Source: Atrina japonica
Taxonomy: Eukaryota > Mollusca > Bivalvia > Pterioida > Pinnidae
Length of the DNA: 64,000 nucleotides
Assembly: GCA_030159075.1 (NCBI GenBank)
Contig: BROG01000235.1
Coordinates: forward strand, 1 to 64,000
Reading direction: 5' to 3'
Positions 19,601-33,464 of this stretch are shown in pieces. Below the pieces are notes generated by a model that had not been told where the DNA came from, made no database searches, and saw only the letters and a list, made by a program, of their open reading frames with translations. The number at the start of each line of letters is the position of its first letter. Position 1 is the first letter of the stretch. The position numbers and the translations under genes are program-made.

Positions 19601-22600
19601 GTGAATGGCTTTTTAATTTTTCATTTACATTTCCATACCTGATGTTCAGAAAGAGAAACATAAAAATGCATGCACTGATAATTTTAGTCCTAATATTTGA
19701 TGTTCACGCATGATTGCTGATATTAGGTATTGGGGATTTCATTAATTTTTAATGATACTTGGAGTTTTAATTCATTTTACATTTAAGAGTTGAAAATCCA
19801 ATTTCATTAACCAAAGGGTAAAGGTGAAATTTCTTAATTATGGTTTTAGCTTAATATATAAAGTAACTAATCTTTTTATGCCCTACACATCAATTTAATC
19901 AAATACTTGTATATTCAGATGCATTTGAAGATTATTAAGTAAATCTTTTTTTTTCTTTTTTTTTTTTGTTGTTGTGTTTTATTCTTTTTTTGTTCATTTT
20001 CTATGTAGTGAAGGAATATTGTTTAATATAATTTGCCATAAATTTATCATTGCTAGCTTTTGAATCTCTTTTGTAGATGACAATTTATTAGTATACATTG
20101 TATTAGCTAGTGATGATTGTATGGCAAGATGAAAAACAGTTGTTGCTAGGTACATGTATGTAAAACAAAGATTTTACCACTTGTATTTGGCACATGTATT
20201 CCAAAGGAGACAAAAAATGTGATAAGATAATCTTTACTTGAAATCTAACATTTAAGAAATGAAATAATTGTATTCATTGTTGTCAGTCAGTTACTTGGTT
20301 GTAGTCTAATATTGATTTTTCTACTCCTCGCTGTACAGGGAAACAAACACAACCTTGGCTTGATTTAAAAAAAATACTGAAATTCCTGATTAGAACAGTT
20401 CTATTTAGACTTGATTCTAATAGAATTATTTCCGTACCAATTCAATGAATTGATACATATATATATTTGTCATGTTTTTTGATTGGTTGATCTATTCTTG
20501 TTCTTGATTGGTTGATTTATTATCAATGTAAGAAGACAAAATGTATCATTGGAGTATTCAGTTATTTATTACCACTGCAACCTAACATTACATTGAGGTG
20601 GATGGATTTGTCAGTTTTTATCATATATAAAGCCGTTGAAGACGTCATACAATCAGTTTTGGATTTTTTTAATTTCAAGTTCATCTATTGATTATCTCTA
20701 ACATATGATTGTAAGACAGTTTGATGGGTGTGCTTTTGATGACTTTCAGTTTCGTAGATTTGATTAGTCATGTATTGCAGATGGTGTTTTTAGGTCAAAA
20801 GTTTTCATTTTTCGTCGAATTGGTGGCCAGTTATGGTAGTGAAATCTGTTGTAACTATCCATTGGTCACTCAGGTAATCTATTGCAGTCTGTTGGCCTGC
20901 ATCTTCGTGCGGTGTGTGTCATCCATGAATGCATCTTGTATAAACTTTTGAACATTTTAAACTTCTCAAGAACTGCTTACCCAATAGTCTATTAATCTAG
21001 TGTGAAGCATCACTGAGACAATGTTAATAAACATTAATTGTCATGGCTCATAGATAAGGGATTTTATAGATACAGCAGCTACACTGGTGATGGAAATAAC
21101 CCTTTTGGACCCTAGTTGATTTATTTGGTCTGTCATGTTATTATTTGCTTTTATTCCAAGGTGTATGACTTTTTGTTTTGGAGATTTTCTTCTTTTTTAC
21201 TTTTTCCAATAGTGATCTATATGTCATATATATGAATCTATTTTAAAGTAATTTTTGTTCTATATTTTAATGGCATTTATTTTCAAGGTTGACACTTTTC
21301 ATGTTTTGCTAGATTTCTTCATCAATTTCCAAGCCTTTAATGTAGTTCATTGACAACATTCATATCAAGAGTATATATTTCACATTCGGACATCCTGTTC
21401 GACATGACTGATATTTTTTCAGTTATGCTAAGGTTAGTGACGACCATTTCTCACTAACTCTAGTCGAAAGTGAAGTTGTATAGTCTTACAGACCTTGTTG
21501 TAGTTTGACCACAGATCTCCATCTCTGTGAGTGACATGGTTATGTATGTTCATATTGATAATGAGATCATTTCTATAAACATTGAGGTGATTTTGTGATT
21601 CTGGTTAAAGCCAAGGGTACTTGCTGAAGGTCATTGGTGTTCCCAAGGTTACACTGTCACCAGGTTTCCTCTTCCACCATACTGTCTGCCAATTTGTATT
21701 TGAAAAATTGTTGTACTGGTATGTGGAATACATTGGACTCTGTCTTGAGAGACCACCCCATATGCCACTGAAATGTGGCCTCTCATTGCAGGTGGTCTCT
21801 CAAAAGAGGTTTTAATTAAAGGATTATTTAACCAAGTGGTTTTCAGAATGTGGTCTTAAAAGACAGACCAGTCTTCCGTGAGAGTGGTCTTTCAATACAG
21901 GTTCCATTGTAAAATACTTTTAACACAAAAAATAAAGTGTATGACATCCTACAAGAAAGTAGGATATTGACAATACATTCTACTTCTTAGCTCACCTGAT
22001 CTTTTGGGATATCACCATCACTTTGTGTCTGTTGTAAATCCATATGTCATCAATCCATCAGACATTTTCAAAATCTTCTCCTTTAAGATGGATGAATCAT
22101 TTGTGATCAGACTCATATGTTGGCCAGTACCAGTTGGCCATCATTTTGATATGTTAACAGAACCAGTTGGCTACTAGATATAGATTTAACACATTCCATA
22201 TAACTCAAGCTAGCAGCTCATTCCTGGTTTGGAAATTTAGTTATAGTAACCCATTTTCTGTATTTTATTTTGTTTTAGACATTTATTCATCTTTTTACTG
22301 GTGGATCCAGTGATTTTGTAACTCAGATTTTCAAATATTGTTATGGATCTTAAAATATATATATGAATACTCAATAAGAAACTAAACAAAAATTATCCTT
22401 TACTTGTATAACTTGATGATTTTTTAATTATACACTGGTATTATATCATCCGGACTGTAGAATTCAAAAATAGTTTTGTCTACAGTTTTCAAACAAGTCA
22501 AACGTTCCATGTTTATTCAAACACCATTATTTAAAAGTCAGCTCCGCAAACAGAACATTTATGTCACACACACTGAGGGCAAAAAAATGTTGGCCTCACT

Positions 22601-22704
22601 TTTTAAATCGTGAAATGGTGAATTGATAATTTAAGACAAAACTCATTATATAATACTGGCACATGATATAAAGACTGAATTACTTTAAAGATTGAACTAA
22701 ACAC

Positions 22705-22893
22705 TTATACAGATGAACTTGTCTCTAAAGTCCACTCAAGGGAACAAACTAAAGTGGCCTCTATAAGCAGGTGGCCTTTATATAGAGTTTTTTTTATTAA
22801 GATTTCTTAATCCAAGCCATTTGTAAGGTGGCCTTTATAGGCAGGTGCCCTTTATACAGTGGTAGCCTTTAAGGCAAGTTTGACTGTATATTG
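22705..22893. mobile_element. TIR element family D, second copy
   Basis: The ends TACAGATGAACTTGTCTCT and AAGGCAAGTTTGACTGTA are inverted, and the interior has repeated GTGGCCTTTATA blocks like the copy at 12230. It lies downstream of RETREG. Confidence 0.5.
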
Positions 22894-23143
22894 ATGATAT
22901 AATTCCTGTTTTAACACTAATGTGTTTAAAATAAACTTTGAAACCATATTTTGCAAAGTCCAGTTATTCTTTACAGTGTAAATTACAAAGTTGTGTATTA
23001 ACATTTTCTGAAAGCATCTTAACTATCCACATGACAGCTAGCTGCCATTCATTGCCATTTATACTGTAATGATACAATAGTATTAATCATACATAGACTG
23101 ACAGTAACTCATCTACCCTTAAAATCTAATTAAGGCTCGCCAA

Positions 23144-23318
23144 TAGACCCTTTCACTTTAACTGCGGTCATGTGACTTTGAGTGGCAAAATGATATAGAT
23201 ACCTGCAAAAACATAGACGTCCTTATAGTAATCGATTGTTTCTTGACATCATTTTCCGGGAATCTATATCATTTTGCTACTCAAAGTTACAGGACCGCAG
23301 TTCTCGTGAAAGGGTCTA
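23144..23318. mobile_element. long-TIR MITE flanked by TA
   Basis: The left arm (23144-23200) and right arm (23262-23318) are about 57 bp inverted repeats with a few mismatches: TAGACCCTTTCAC..., ATGATATAGAT and the reverse. The loop is about 60 bp. Outermost bases are TA on both sides, as in Tc1/mariner-type insertions. No ORF. Confidence 0.75.
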
Positions 23319-23455
23319 TATATATTAATAGGATGGTCCACTTTCACAAAATAGAGGTAACTGAGTTATCATTGCAAGTACAGTTATTAAAAAATTTGTT
23401 TTTTTTTACACATACGCCTCTGATTTCTAACTGGACTTTTCCATCAATATAAATG

Positions 23456-23493
23456 GGTTAGTCTAAATGTGGTTTCAGGGGTTAATGAGTTAA
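23456..23493 (-). mobile_element. family A TTAA MITE, terminal fragment
   Basis: AGTCTAAATGTGGTTTCAGG GGTTAATGAGTTAA matches one end of the family in reverse orientation. The other half is absent. Confidence 0.55.
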
Positions 23494-23815
23494 TAAAACA
23501 AAGAGTTGATCTAGAAATCTAGAGCTGAAATTTTCTTTTCCAGTTGGATAACTATGATTTGTGTGTGTGTGTGTTTGTTTTGTTTTTTGTTTTAATTGGA
23601 ACACTTTCTCTTTTTGGTGTAGGGGGTTAATGCATGTGTTTGTTTATTAGTAGTACATATTTTTGATATTATATGCAAGTGTGATAACATAGATGTAGGG
23701 TAATAATTACTAGGTGCAATACATGTAAATATGGCTAATGATATATATAAATATTGTTTTATAATAATCATAAAGATGTATCTATTATAAGCTAGTGTAG
23801 TGGTGCAGAGGGCAT

Positions 23816-23955
23816 CGGCCCAGATAGCCCAGTTGATGAGAGCATCCTGCTAGTGTTCGAAAGGTCCTGGGTTCAATTCTCAGTCTGGCCACACAGTTAT
23901 CTTGAGGCAGAAAAAATTTAATCCAGGTCATTTGCAGGATGCGAATATTCAGGCA
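23816..23955 (+). mobile_element. tRNA-derived SINE (family S3)
   Basis: TAGCCCAGTTGATGAGAGC (A box) and GGTCCTGGGTTCAATTCTC (B box) are about 32 bp apart, the pol III internal promoter layout of a tRNA. The acceptor stem does not close and a non-tRNA tail with GAGGCAGAAAAAA follows. So it is a SINE head rather than a tRNA gene. Confidence 0.7.
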
Positions 23956-24511
23956 TTTTAACTGGATGCCTTAATACCAAGTTAAATTTACGGTAGTTAT
24001 TTTTCATCCCCGATTTCAAGTTTTAGACTGATTTTGTTACTTATTCAAATGTTAAAATGTAGACTGATCTTGGACCTCATTCCTATGTGACATGTAGACT
24101 GGTCTATATCATTTAAATCTGACATCATTTTGGCTAGTGTTGAACACTCATCTCTCATGTCACAAATTATCTGGTTTCTTATTTACATACAGCAGCCTGT
24201 TTCGAGTCTCAGAAAAGTATCGTGTATAGGGTTGTATTTGAGAATATATTTGTCTTTGGAAAATATTTTTTGAACTAAAATATAAGAACCGTTGTGATCT
24301 CATGTTCAAGTTGATACATTTCAGAACAAATTCAAAATAAAGCATAACAGCATTGTCAATGCTACAGTGAAGAGGCATGTATTTCTTTTTTTTTGAGGTC
24401 GGACAATGTAAGTATAAACAGGAATGTAGGGTAGTTTCCTGTTATCTAGGCAACATGAAGAACAATTTTGATAATGCTTACCAAATACCAGGATATATGG
24501 GAAATGAACTA

Positions 24512-24755
24512 TACATGTAGGTCCATCGAGATAAAGTGGAACATTCAGGGTGATTCAGAAACCAAACAATACTGTCTATTTTCCAAAAATAGGGGTGTAC
24601 TGATAGAAAACCATAACATTTTGCTTTGCTCTGAATCCATGCACTACTGTAGCTCTGATATGATTGTGCCAAAATCTAGCCTCTGACCTGTTATGTTTAA
24701 GTTAGACTCGCTGTGTTTGTAAATAGGAGCAAACTTATTTTGGTAGAACTATAGT
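24512..24755. mobile_element. TIR element family B, copy 2
   Basis: It shares with 827-1060 ACATGTAGGTCCATCGAGATAA, the internal CCATGCACTACTGTAGCTCT and the right end TATTTTGGTAGAAC. Ends are more decayed than in copy 1. Confidence 0.65.
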
Positions 24756-24839
24756 ATCACTGGCTACTTACCCAGTTATTTTAATATCTTGTATGGTATT
24801 TATCTGTTCTCAAGAATTATTGTTTTATACATTTTCCAG

Positions 24840-24919
24840 TAGAGCACCCTCACCTTGATCAGGAAACACCTACATCTGACTTTTGGTATACTCCTGGTGA
24901 TATTGAGAAGGCTATATAA
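24840..24919 (+). other. possible alternative terminal exon of RETREG
   Basis: A pyrimidine-rich tract and CAG (acceptor, 24837-24839) precede 80 nt that read, in the frame needed after a phase-1 donor, as EHPHLDQETPTSDFWYTPGDIEKAI then TAA. RETREG exon 7 ends in phase 1 (17353), so splicing 7 to this exon would keep frame and replace the LIR-bearing C-terminus. The peptide is acidic and looks coding, but I recognise no domain, and it could belong to an unrelated gene. Confidence 0.3.
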
Positions 24920-26832
24920 ACTTGATTAATATTTTATCAAATATCTATTACACAGACATTTTTTGAGATTTTCATAACACCACTAATATTAATACTAATA
25001 TTAATACTTTTTTCTGTGAGTGACACATATAACGTATTAAGATCTGTTTCCAGATATCAGGTATATACATCTGTTGATCAATGTATTGATTAGATACGTC
25101 TGTGTAACAATGTCTGTGTAAACAGGTACTTAAGTATTGTTTTGTATTGACCATGTGTTACTTGTTTGGGCATCCAAAATAACTGATGTTTGTACATCTA
25201 TATTTATATGATATGGTTTATTAGTATTTATATTATTAGCAACAGTTGTAAACAATTTTTGTGTGTTATAATAATTTGTTGTATTCTGATACAGATTGAT
25301 AAGAATGAAACACATGTATATATTTGACGTCAGATGTGTTTATTTTTTAAAATCCTGTTTCTCATATATGTATATATGCCAATTTTGTGAGTTTGAAATT
25401 TTAAAAACACTTGTATTATTTTATTGGAGCTAAATAAATTTCTAAGTGGCCAGCACTAATAATAGGTTGACCAGTTGCCATAAACAACCAGTGTCTTTTA
25501 AAATTGGTTCTTTCTTCAAAATGCTACATTCAGCTATCATTGAAACAATATTAAAATATTGATGATTAATAAAGTGAATATATTTTAGGAATAGTTAAGG
25601 ATTATTTTGAAAAAAAAGAATTTCTGAGATAACACATGCAACTGTAGTGACAGTTTTAGACCGGTGTTTCAATAACTACTTCAAGTTGTGTTCATGGAGG
25701 ACTGTACAGTCAGATGACATTTTAGAAATAGAAAAAGGTGTTTAAGTGTGATGTTTTGGTTTTTAGTGCAACCTCATATAATATGTATATGTATTCTGTT
25801 TTAAACTAATCTACATAGTATTTAATTTCATACTGATTATTGTTCCTTAGGTAAACAGCATTTATTTATTTTCATTATTATTATCATTATTTTTTTAATG
25901 CTAACTACCTACCTTTGGAGATTTAAAATTGGGGTAAATTTAGTTTGTTTGTTTGCAAAAAATTTTTTTTTTTTACTAACATTTGGCATTTTGCTTGATA
26001 TCAATAAGGTATTTGCCTAGCTAATTGCTACAAACTTATGAATAATTTGTTTAAATCAAGGAAAGTTTTTAAGGTCACGAAAGAAGACATTCATTAGGTT
26101 GTGTATCCTAGTATGCCATCAGGATCAGAAAATCTATCAGCAGGAAGTTGATATTTCCCCTGAATGTCACCAAGCGATCCAGACAATATTATCACCAAGG
26201 AAAGTGAATCCATGTACCTATAATGTAAAATCTAATTGTATGCAACCTCACTGTAAAGAAAAGACTGTGTGTTGGTAGAGGTTGATGTAAAGTACAGGTG
26301 TGCCTGTCTAGAAAACGTACCTCACAAATTATATCAACTTATCAGTAAATCATGTAACATACCCCACTTGTCACTTTCACTATTTTGATTTTTATGATAA
26401 CAATGTAACAATAATACCCCTGTTTTTACACAAATAACTTGTAAATAGTTTGTCAGTATCTTTTAAATATTGAAAATGAAAAATACAAAACTTTATTTAT
26501 GTATTTATAATGCATATCCACACACCGGCAGGAGCATTAGGTATTTATGACTAAATGTGAATTCTTAAAATCATTTGTCAGATAATTATTCTAATGTTGA
26601 TTTTTCTTGTTTTTAGTTAGTTTTAAATGTTTGTAAATTTGTGACTTTTTTTTAATTAGAAATGTCAAGAGTTTAGGATTATACAGAGAAAATAAAATAA
26701 TGAAATATATATTTGAGTGTACTTCTTATAATTAAAATATGAATAATAAAAATGTGATTAACATTTTATGAATATACAGGTACATAATTGGACCCTGCAT
26801 TATAATGCAGAAGCCATCCATCCATCATTCTG

Positions 26833-27076
26833 TCGGGCCTAGATGGTTAGAGCATTGCGCTTTGAACCATAAAGTCTCTCACTTCCGGTCAGCGTAGGTT
26901 TAAATCCCATTGGAACCTAAGCTGATTTTTGTGAGAAAGTTTGTCAGTTTACCTTCGGAAGGTTGTTGGCCTCTTCCTATACGAGTTTTCTCCTCCACCA
27001 TTAAAAGCTGGCCGCCACATATAACTAACAAATTGTTGTGTGTGGTGTAAAACAATATTCAAAATTAAAAAAAAAG
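26833..27076 (+). mobile_element. tRNA-related SINE (family S2), best copy
   Basis: GGGCCTAGATGGTTAGAGCA is an A-box-like head and GTAGGTTTAAATCCCATTGG is B-box-like. The conserved body (TGTGAGAAAGTTTGTCAGTT, GGCCTCTTCCTA, TTCTCCTCCACCATTAAAAG) ends in GTAAAACAATATTC and an A-rich tail. Related copies lie at 14452, 27908, 36218 and 62513. Confidence 0.75.
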
Positions 27077-27907
27077 TCATTTTTTTCTTCAACACTTTGG
27101 TTGTAACACAAGAACTTGAGTCTCAACATATAGCTTTCAGATTTCATAGATGCAGGATGATGACAGATGCCTATACATTTTTGGGGGATCAAAGGCCAAA
27201 AAATCAAGGTAATATTTTTCAATTGAAGTTAAAATTTTCCTTGGTCATAATTTTTCAACCAAATGGGATAGACAGGTTTTATAATTTACTTGCGTATTCC
27301 ACTAATGAATCTCTTTTGATTGACACCACGGTCAATGACCTAGTGATCTAACAATACAATTTTTATACTTAAAATAGCTTTTTAGCTCGCCAGACTAAAG
27401 TCCGGAGAGCTAATGTCATACCACTGACATTGTTGTCTTGAGCTATATCTTTTGAATCACAAGGGACAGGGCTTTGATATTTCACATATAGATTCCTTAT
27501 GACCTGAGCTTTCAATTAAGGTAACATTTATTAACCTAGTGACCTTGACCTTAGACTTTGACCTTTTCAAAATCATTAATGTTGGCTATTCATGTATCTG
27601 TTTTAATAAAACTAGCACAAACCATATCTGGCAAGCTTTGTTGTCTTCTGACAACTCTTGTTTTACTTGGTGCCATAACTTTTGAACCATAGAAGATGGA
27701 GACTTCATAATTGGCATGCAACTTAAAATTTTCAACTAAGTACCTCAGTTACCAGAAACTGGAAAGTTCCTATAATTAAGTAATATTTAGAACCAGTACA
27801 TGTAATAGGTTTTTAACTCATATGTGTCAACAATCCAGTTTTATTTCTTTAGCCCATTATATTTCAGCAATGGATCTATAAATTCTTATGATTTATAGAG
27901 ATGGGCT

Positions 27908-28133
27908 TTCATATAAGATTAGAACATTAAGTCTCTCACCTCTAGTCAGCGCATATTCAAACCCCTAACAAATCTTAAACCAATTTTTTGAGAAAGTTTG
28001 CCTCTTGTGGCAGGACGATAGTCTTTTCCTGGGTACATATTAACCAGGTTCTTTCCTCTGCCATTAAAAACTGGCCACCACCATATAACAGAAAAAATGT
28101 TGAGTATGGCGTAAAACACCATTCAAACAAACT
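27908..28133 (+). mobile_element. SINE family S2, further copy
   Basis: It matches the 26833 copy from AAGTCTCTCACCTCTAGTCAG through CTCTGCCATTAAAAACTGGC to GTAAAACACCATTCAAAC. The tRNA-like head is reduced. Confidence 0.65.
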
Positions 28134-28400
28134 TATCTTGACTTTCACTATCTATATTGATTTGTCAAAAAAAGTCGGACATCAAAGTACCCACTGCACC
28201 ACAATGAGGGATGCCCTTTCACTATCTATATAGATTGGTCAAAAAAGTAATGGGACATCAAGTAGTTCCAGGTCAGGCCTACCCACTGCACCACACTGAG
28301 GGATGCCCTTTCACTATCTTTATTGATTGCTCAAAAAAGAAGTAGACATCAAAGTAGTTCCAGGTCAGGCCTACCTACTGCACCACATTGAGGGATGCCA
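28130..28400 (+). repeat. three-copy tandem repeat, about 105 bp unit
   Basis: TTTCACTATCTATATTGATTG and TACCCACTGCACCACACTGAG recur three times with the third unit slightly shortened. It directly follows the S2 SINE tail. No gene. Confidence 0.8.
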
Positions 28401-28904
28401 TCAGTTAATTCTTCCCTTTGACTAATTAAAACGGTAATACAAACAAAACACAATGTGATAAAAAAATCATTTATTAATTTACAATAATAGGAAACAGTTA
28501 CTATGACAATGTACATGTATACACCTGGATCCTATTTACAATTAACCAGTTTCTCTGGTAAACAAAAATACAACAAATAATTATGTCAGTCTCACTGACC
28601 CTTTAACCCTCTTGATCAATTGAAAAGACAACTTAATATGAAAATAAGAAGGTTACAGGTATACTGACATAACAACTGCAACAGAAACCATTAACAATCA
28701 CCAGCATTTTAAACAAAATTGTCTTCAGGATCTGCAGTAGTTACATCTGCATATGTGCTGAAGCTCATAACATTTCCAAAAATACAGCACAATGTCAATT
28801 TTTAGATAAAGAATTACAAATAAATAAAAGTAAGAAGTACCTGTATCAGTGTTGGGTCCAATATGACACGGTTGAGAGAAAGCATGATCTGGCTGGCAGT
28901 TTAC

Positions 28905-29200
28905 CAGGTACAATTCACACTGACAGTCTATCGAGGTAGTTGACAGTTCACACTGACAGTCTACCATGATAAAATTGACAATTCACACTGACAATCTACC
29001 AAGGTAATGTTGACAGTTTGCTGACTGTCTACCAAGGTAAAGTTGACAGTTCATACTGACGGACTACAAAAGTAATGTTGACAGTTCACACTGAGTCTAC
29101 CAAGGTAATGTTGACAGTTCACATTTATAAGTATACCAAGGTAAAATTTACAGTTCACACTGACAAGAATACCAAGGTAAAAATGACACTTCACATTGAT
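28905..29200. repeat. minisatellite built on a family B MITE terminus
   Basis: About eight units of 30-36 bp carry GTCTACCAAGGTAA plus GTTGACAGTTCACACTGACA. TCTACCAAGGTAA is the terminal inverted repeat of MITE family B (827, 29930 copies), here tandemly repeated with a spacer. Confidence 0.75.
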
Positions 29201-29929
29201 AGACTTGCAAGTGGCAAGGGCTTTGAGTAGGCTAGTCACGCCGCACGTTAAATCACCTCTGACTGACAGACTTGCTGACTATCATGGTAACATTACATCT
29301 GGTAAATGCAAGTTTATCTGTGTGTTTAGGTACTGGTACAAAAGTATTGCATATTGAATGAATCGATTATTTCTATCATATTATCCTTAACCTTGGACCT
29401 TTGACCCCACTGACTAGGTTTTACCACAGTAATAACAGTTTGAACAGCAAAGCCAAAGATTCAATGCTTTTGTTAAAATTCAAAATGCAGATTTACTTTG
29501 ACCAATCATAAACAAGATACCTTTAACATCTCTTCAATGATTTTCTAACTACTATCGTCATACATGTCAAGTCCCACCCATAAATAGGGAGACTCCATAT
29601 TTTTTATTTAACATTTTGATAATTTCTTCAAGGAAAATGCATATCTCCTCCATGAAAAATTTTAATTTTCCTATTAATTCTTACTAAAAAATTAGTCTGC
29701 CCCATGAGATTGAAATATCTCCCCCATGAAAATTGTCAAGGTTGGCAAGTCTGCTATCGTAAAAATAAAAAAAAAATCTTGTAAAAGCAATTTTTACTGC
29801 TGTTTGTTCTTAAATATCATACACTGTAACACTGGTCTGTCTTACACAATATCTTCTGGACTATTCAACATCATATTTGTATGAATAAATGTCTGTATAT
29901 TACAGAGTTATGGGTATTTCTAAGTATAA

Positions 29930-30152
29930 GTAAAGGTCTACCAAGGTCAACTGTCACATTTTTACAAACCCAAGTCCTAACTGCATCATAACAGGGGTGA
30001 CAGACTTGTTTTTGGCAACTAAAATATTAGAGCTACAGTAATAAATGAAGTCACATTCTACATGTGCATTCATAGGTTTTGGAAAATAAACCGTACTGTT
30101 TTGGTTTTTGACAGAACCAGGATGTGCCACTTTACCTTGGTAGGCCTGTACA
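29930..30152. mobile_element. TIR element family B, copy 3
   Basis: The left end AAAGGTCTACCAAGGTCAAC and right end ACTTTACCTTGGTAGGCC are inverted repeats. The interior is the reverse complement of copy 1 (AGAGCTACAGTAAT, CCATAACAGG-like words). Confidence 0.75.
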
Positions 30153-32132
30153 ATGCTTCAAGTAACACTTCACTATACATGTTTCATAGAAGTAAACATA
30201 GAGGTTCTAAACATTGTCTTTATACTGGACACATTTTTTATTTTACAAAAAATCCTTGTAAATTACTGAATGCAAGGAAAGTCAATAATGCTTTTTGTTT
30301 TTAATGTTGTAAGGTTCCGTACATAGGCCTACATGTACTGTATATACAAAGTCCAATAACAAACTGTTCAAATATTCAAATGAAGTCAATATCATGGGTT
30401 TTTTTTACTGTCAGGGTACACATACTGGTATATTTATTATGCTGTATGAACTCTTGTTTACTTAGTATTTCAATGAACTCTAAAAGTGCTCTGGAGAACT
30501 TAAGATTTTTTTTGGGGGGGGGGGTGTTTAATGGGCATCAAGATGTATTTACTTAGAATCAGTGAATTCAATACAATCAACCTACATAATGCACTTTTAG
30601 AGACAAATAAAATTATTATTTATAGATTTTTAATAGAAATAATTAGGCCAATACAACTTTCACTAGTTGTGGGCGGCACTTTCCCATAGTGTTTTATAAG
30701 CTGTGATCAAACTTGTTCCGAAATATCCTTAAACTATTTATTTATTTATTAATTTTCGTTAAAATATGATATTTTAAAAATCATTTATCATTTTATGCCA
30801 GTCATTTACTAGACTTTCAGCTGGGTTGTTGTTTCAACATGGGTATCTGCTACTTTGATTCTATTGGATCATAAACATAAGACAATCTCTATAATTTGAT
30901 TGTTATACACATTGATTCCCGTTAAATTTGAACTATTTGAATTGTATGGTTCTAAAGGTTATGATTCAGCTATTTTTACACAGACATAATCACAAATAGT
31001 GAAAATAAAGCTAGAGTTCTTTAGGGTTCTTTACAGTTCTTTAGAGTTGTTCATTTAGGGTCGCCGGTACTTTCATTGACTGTCGGGGTACATTGTATAC
31101 TTCTTATGCTATATGAACTCTCGTTTACCTTTGTTATCACTAAGAAATCAACCAGTGATGAATCTTACCACACATTCATACTATTAACGTTTACTTTTAC
31201 TACCTGCAGTATTTATATAATGGAGTTGATAATGTGTAGGTACACTCATGACTGAATGAAAGACAATAACCATTATATAACCATTTCCTGTTTTAATGTT
31301 TATTTGATGTAGGCCTATCACTTATTGACATGACTTATATAGACAACTGTCAGCTGATGTACTATTATATACTAGTGTTTTGTTCAACAGTAATGCACTA
31401 GTGTTTTGTTCAACTGTAAGAGTAATGACACGTGAATTCTAATCATTGTGTCATTTTTGTACCACACAGATGCTGAAAATGAGATGATGAGTCAGATATG
31501 AAAAAAAAATATTCAGCCTAACTTAAACTTTCATTGTATGAGATGAAATGACACCTGTCACAAGTACCAATTAGCTAAGGTAAATATGAATTATGGGTGT
31601 ATTTGAGTGCTACATATATGCATGCATGTGTGTGTACCTGTTTGTTTTCATATTCCAAAAACAGTTAAAGCTTAAATAAAGGAAAGGGAGACAACCCCCC
31701 CAAAAAAAATAATAATAACAGTAGTCAATTTTCACATCAAACTGAAAGTAAAAAGTTGAAAAACATTTTCTTCTTTTACATTTGATACACAAACAAGTAA
31801 TCATATCTATATAATACTGAGGTCAGGACTCAGAAGTACTTTGACCTTTTCATATATCCTTTCACCATAGAACCTATCATTAATAAATATTTTTAGAACT
31901 AGCATGCTACTAAAAAAAAAATTAAAAAACAATTCCTAAAAAATGGGAAATATATCAAACAAGATGTTTAAGCAACAGGTGCTTCTCTATTAAAACATAT
32001 TCTTAATTATGGTTAGTGCATCATTATAAGTTCAATTGTGATGTTGTTCTGAAAGTCATTATTCATTATTTTTCTCTCTTTATTATTGTAATCCCCTAAA
32101 ATTAACCAAGATCATTAAATGTTGTCACTTCT

Positions 32133-32223
32133 TTAACACATTCACCCCTAAAGACATGTTTGGATTGGTCCAAATCATTGATTTACAGAAGAGTCTATTG
32201 TTTTTCAGTGATTGATGAGTTAA
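32133..32223 (+). mobile_element. family A TTAA MITE, copy 2
   Basis: A 91 bp copy: TTAACACATTCACCCCTAAAG, core TTGATTTACAGAAGAGTC and GATTGATGAGTTAA end. TTAA is present on both sides. Confidence 0.8.
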
Positions 32224-33464
32224 TGCTCTTAGTTTTTAACATTGAAAAACAATAAAAGTTACTTCACATTACTGATACAGCCCAGTTCAATTGTGTTTTA
32301 ATTGGTGAGTGAACGAATAAATAGAATATCACAAGATGAAAAACATGTTGTTGATTTCAGAAATACACTGAGGATAACACCTTTTCCAGAAATGGACCAT
32401 CCAGAAGCATCACAGTTTCTATTATATCAATCATTTCACAGACAATAATCACAGAATTCAAATTAGCAAATATATTGTTTACCACCAAGTTCATGTATAC
32501 TATATTTATGTAAAAATAGACGATTTTTCGTTGATTTCTGCATATAGTAGTGATGGTCAGAGTACAACCATAGTAAAACTAATGTAAATATAGACTTCTC
32601 AATGTGACCCAACAGTCCTAAAAGGACACATTGAGCTAGTTATAAATGTCTGGATAGAAGGTCAAGTCCCTTCCTACAATTATGACCAATTTTGGTTGCT
32701 GACAACATTGTAGAATACAAAACATACATAACTTGTCAAAACTGCTTGATTAAGTACTTGGTATTTTTCCCCATCCATCCACACAGTAATAACAATTACT
32801 TTCAATATTACAATAACAATTACTCTCATAGAAGAACACCAATGAACTATGCTTACAGGTGCATACATAATAAAGACTCAAAATTTAAACAGTGCCACCA
32901 GTAACAAGAACAAGGGAAGTAACTCACAATTCCTGTTGTACCTGTGCATTGGGGAGAGATTTTGGACTTGGAAAATATTCTAGTGTGCAAGAGGTAAACA
33001 TCTGAGGGTAGTGTCTGGCAGAACAGGGAGAAAATGTAGAGGGCTAGACGTTTAAAGATGTAATAGATCTTTTTTAGAGTTATTCTGTCATGTAATTGTT
33101 TGTCATAATAGTATGCAGTTCAAATAATAAATTGGAGCAGCATCACTTCCTGTTAAGTAATTTATTGTATACTGACCTATATTTGACCTAGAACATGGAT
33201 ATTATGCTGAGACAGGTGTCAGACTTGAAAAGCAGCTTACAGGAAAGTGATGATGCTTGTTGTGTTTACTTGAGGGAACATTTATCCTCACAGATGATCT
33301 AAACCAAGATATCAATTAATGTTGTCAACGTACTGTACTTACATGTAATATGAAACCTGAAATCACTTTGCTGACTGTCTGTTGAAGTTATGTGATCAGT
33401 ACATATAAACTATTCTAACAAAACTGATCAAAATGGAAAAACTCGAAAAAGGTCTATTGGTGTT

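Noticed and set aside
23816..23890. A genuine tRNA gene
   Set aside because: A and B boxes are present but the acceptor and anticodon stems do not close; it is a SINE head.
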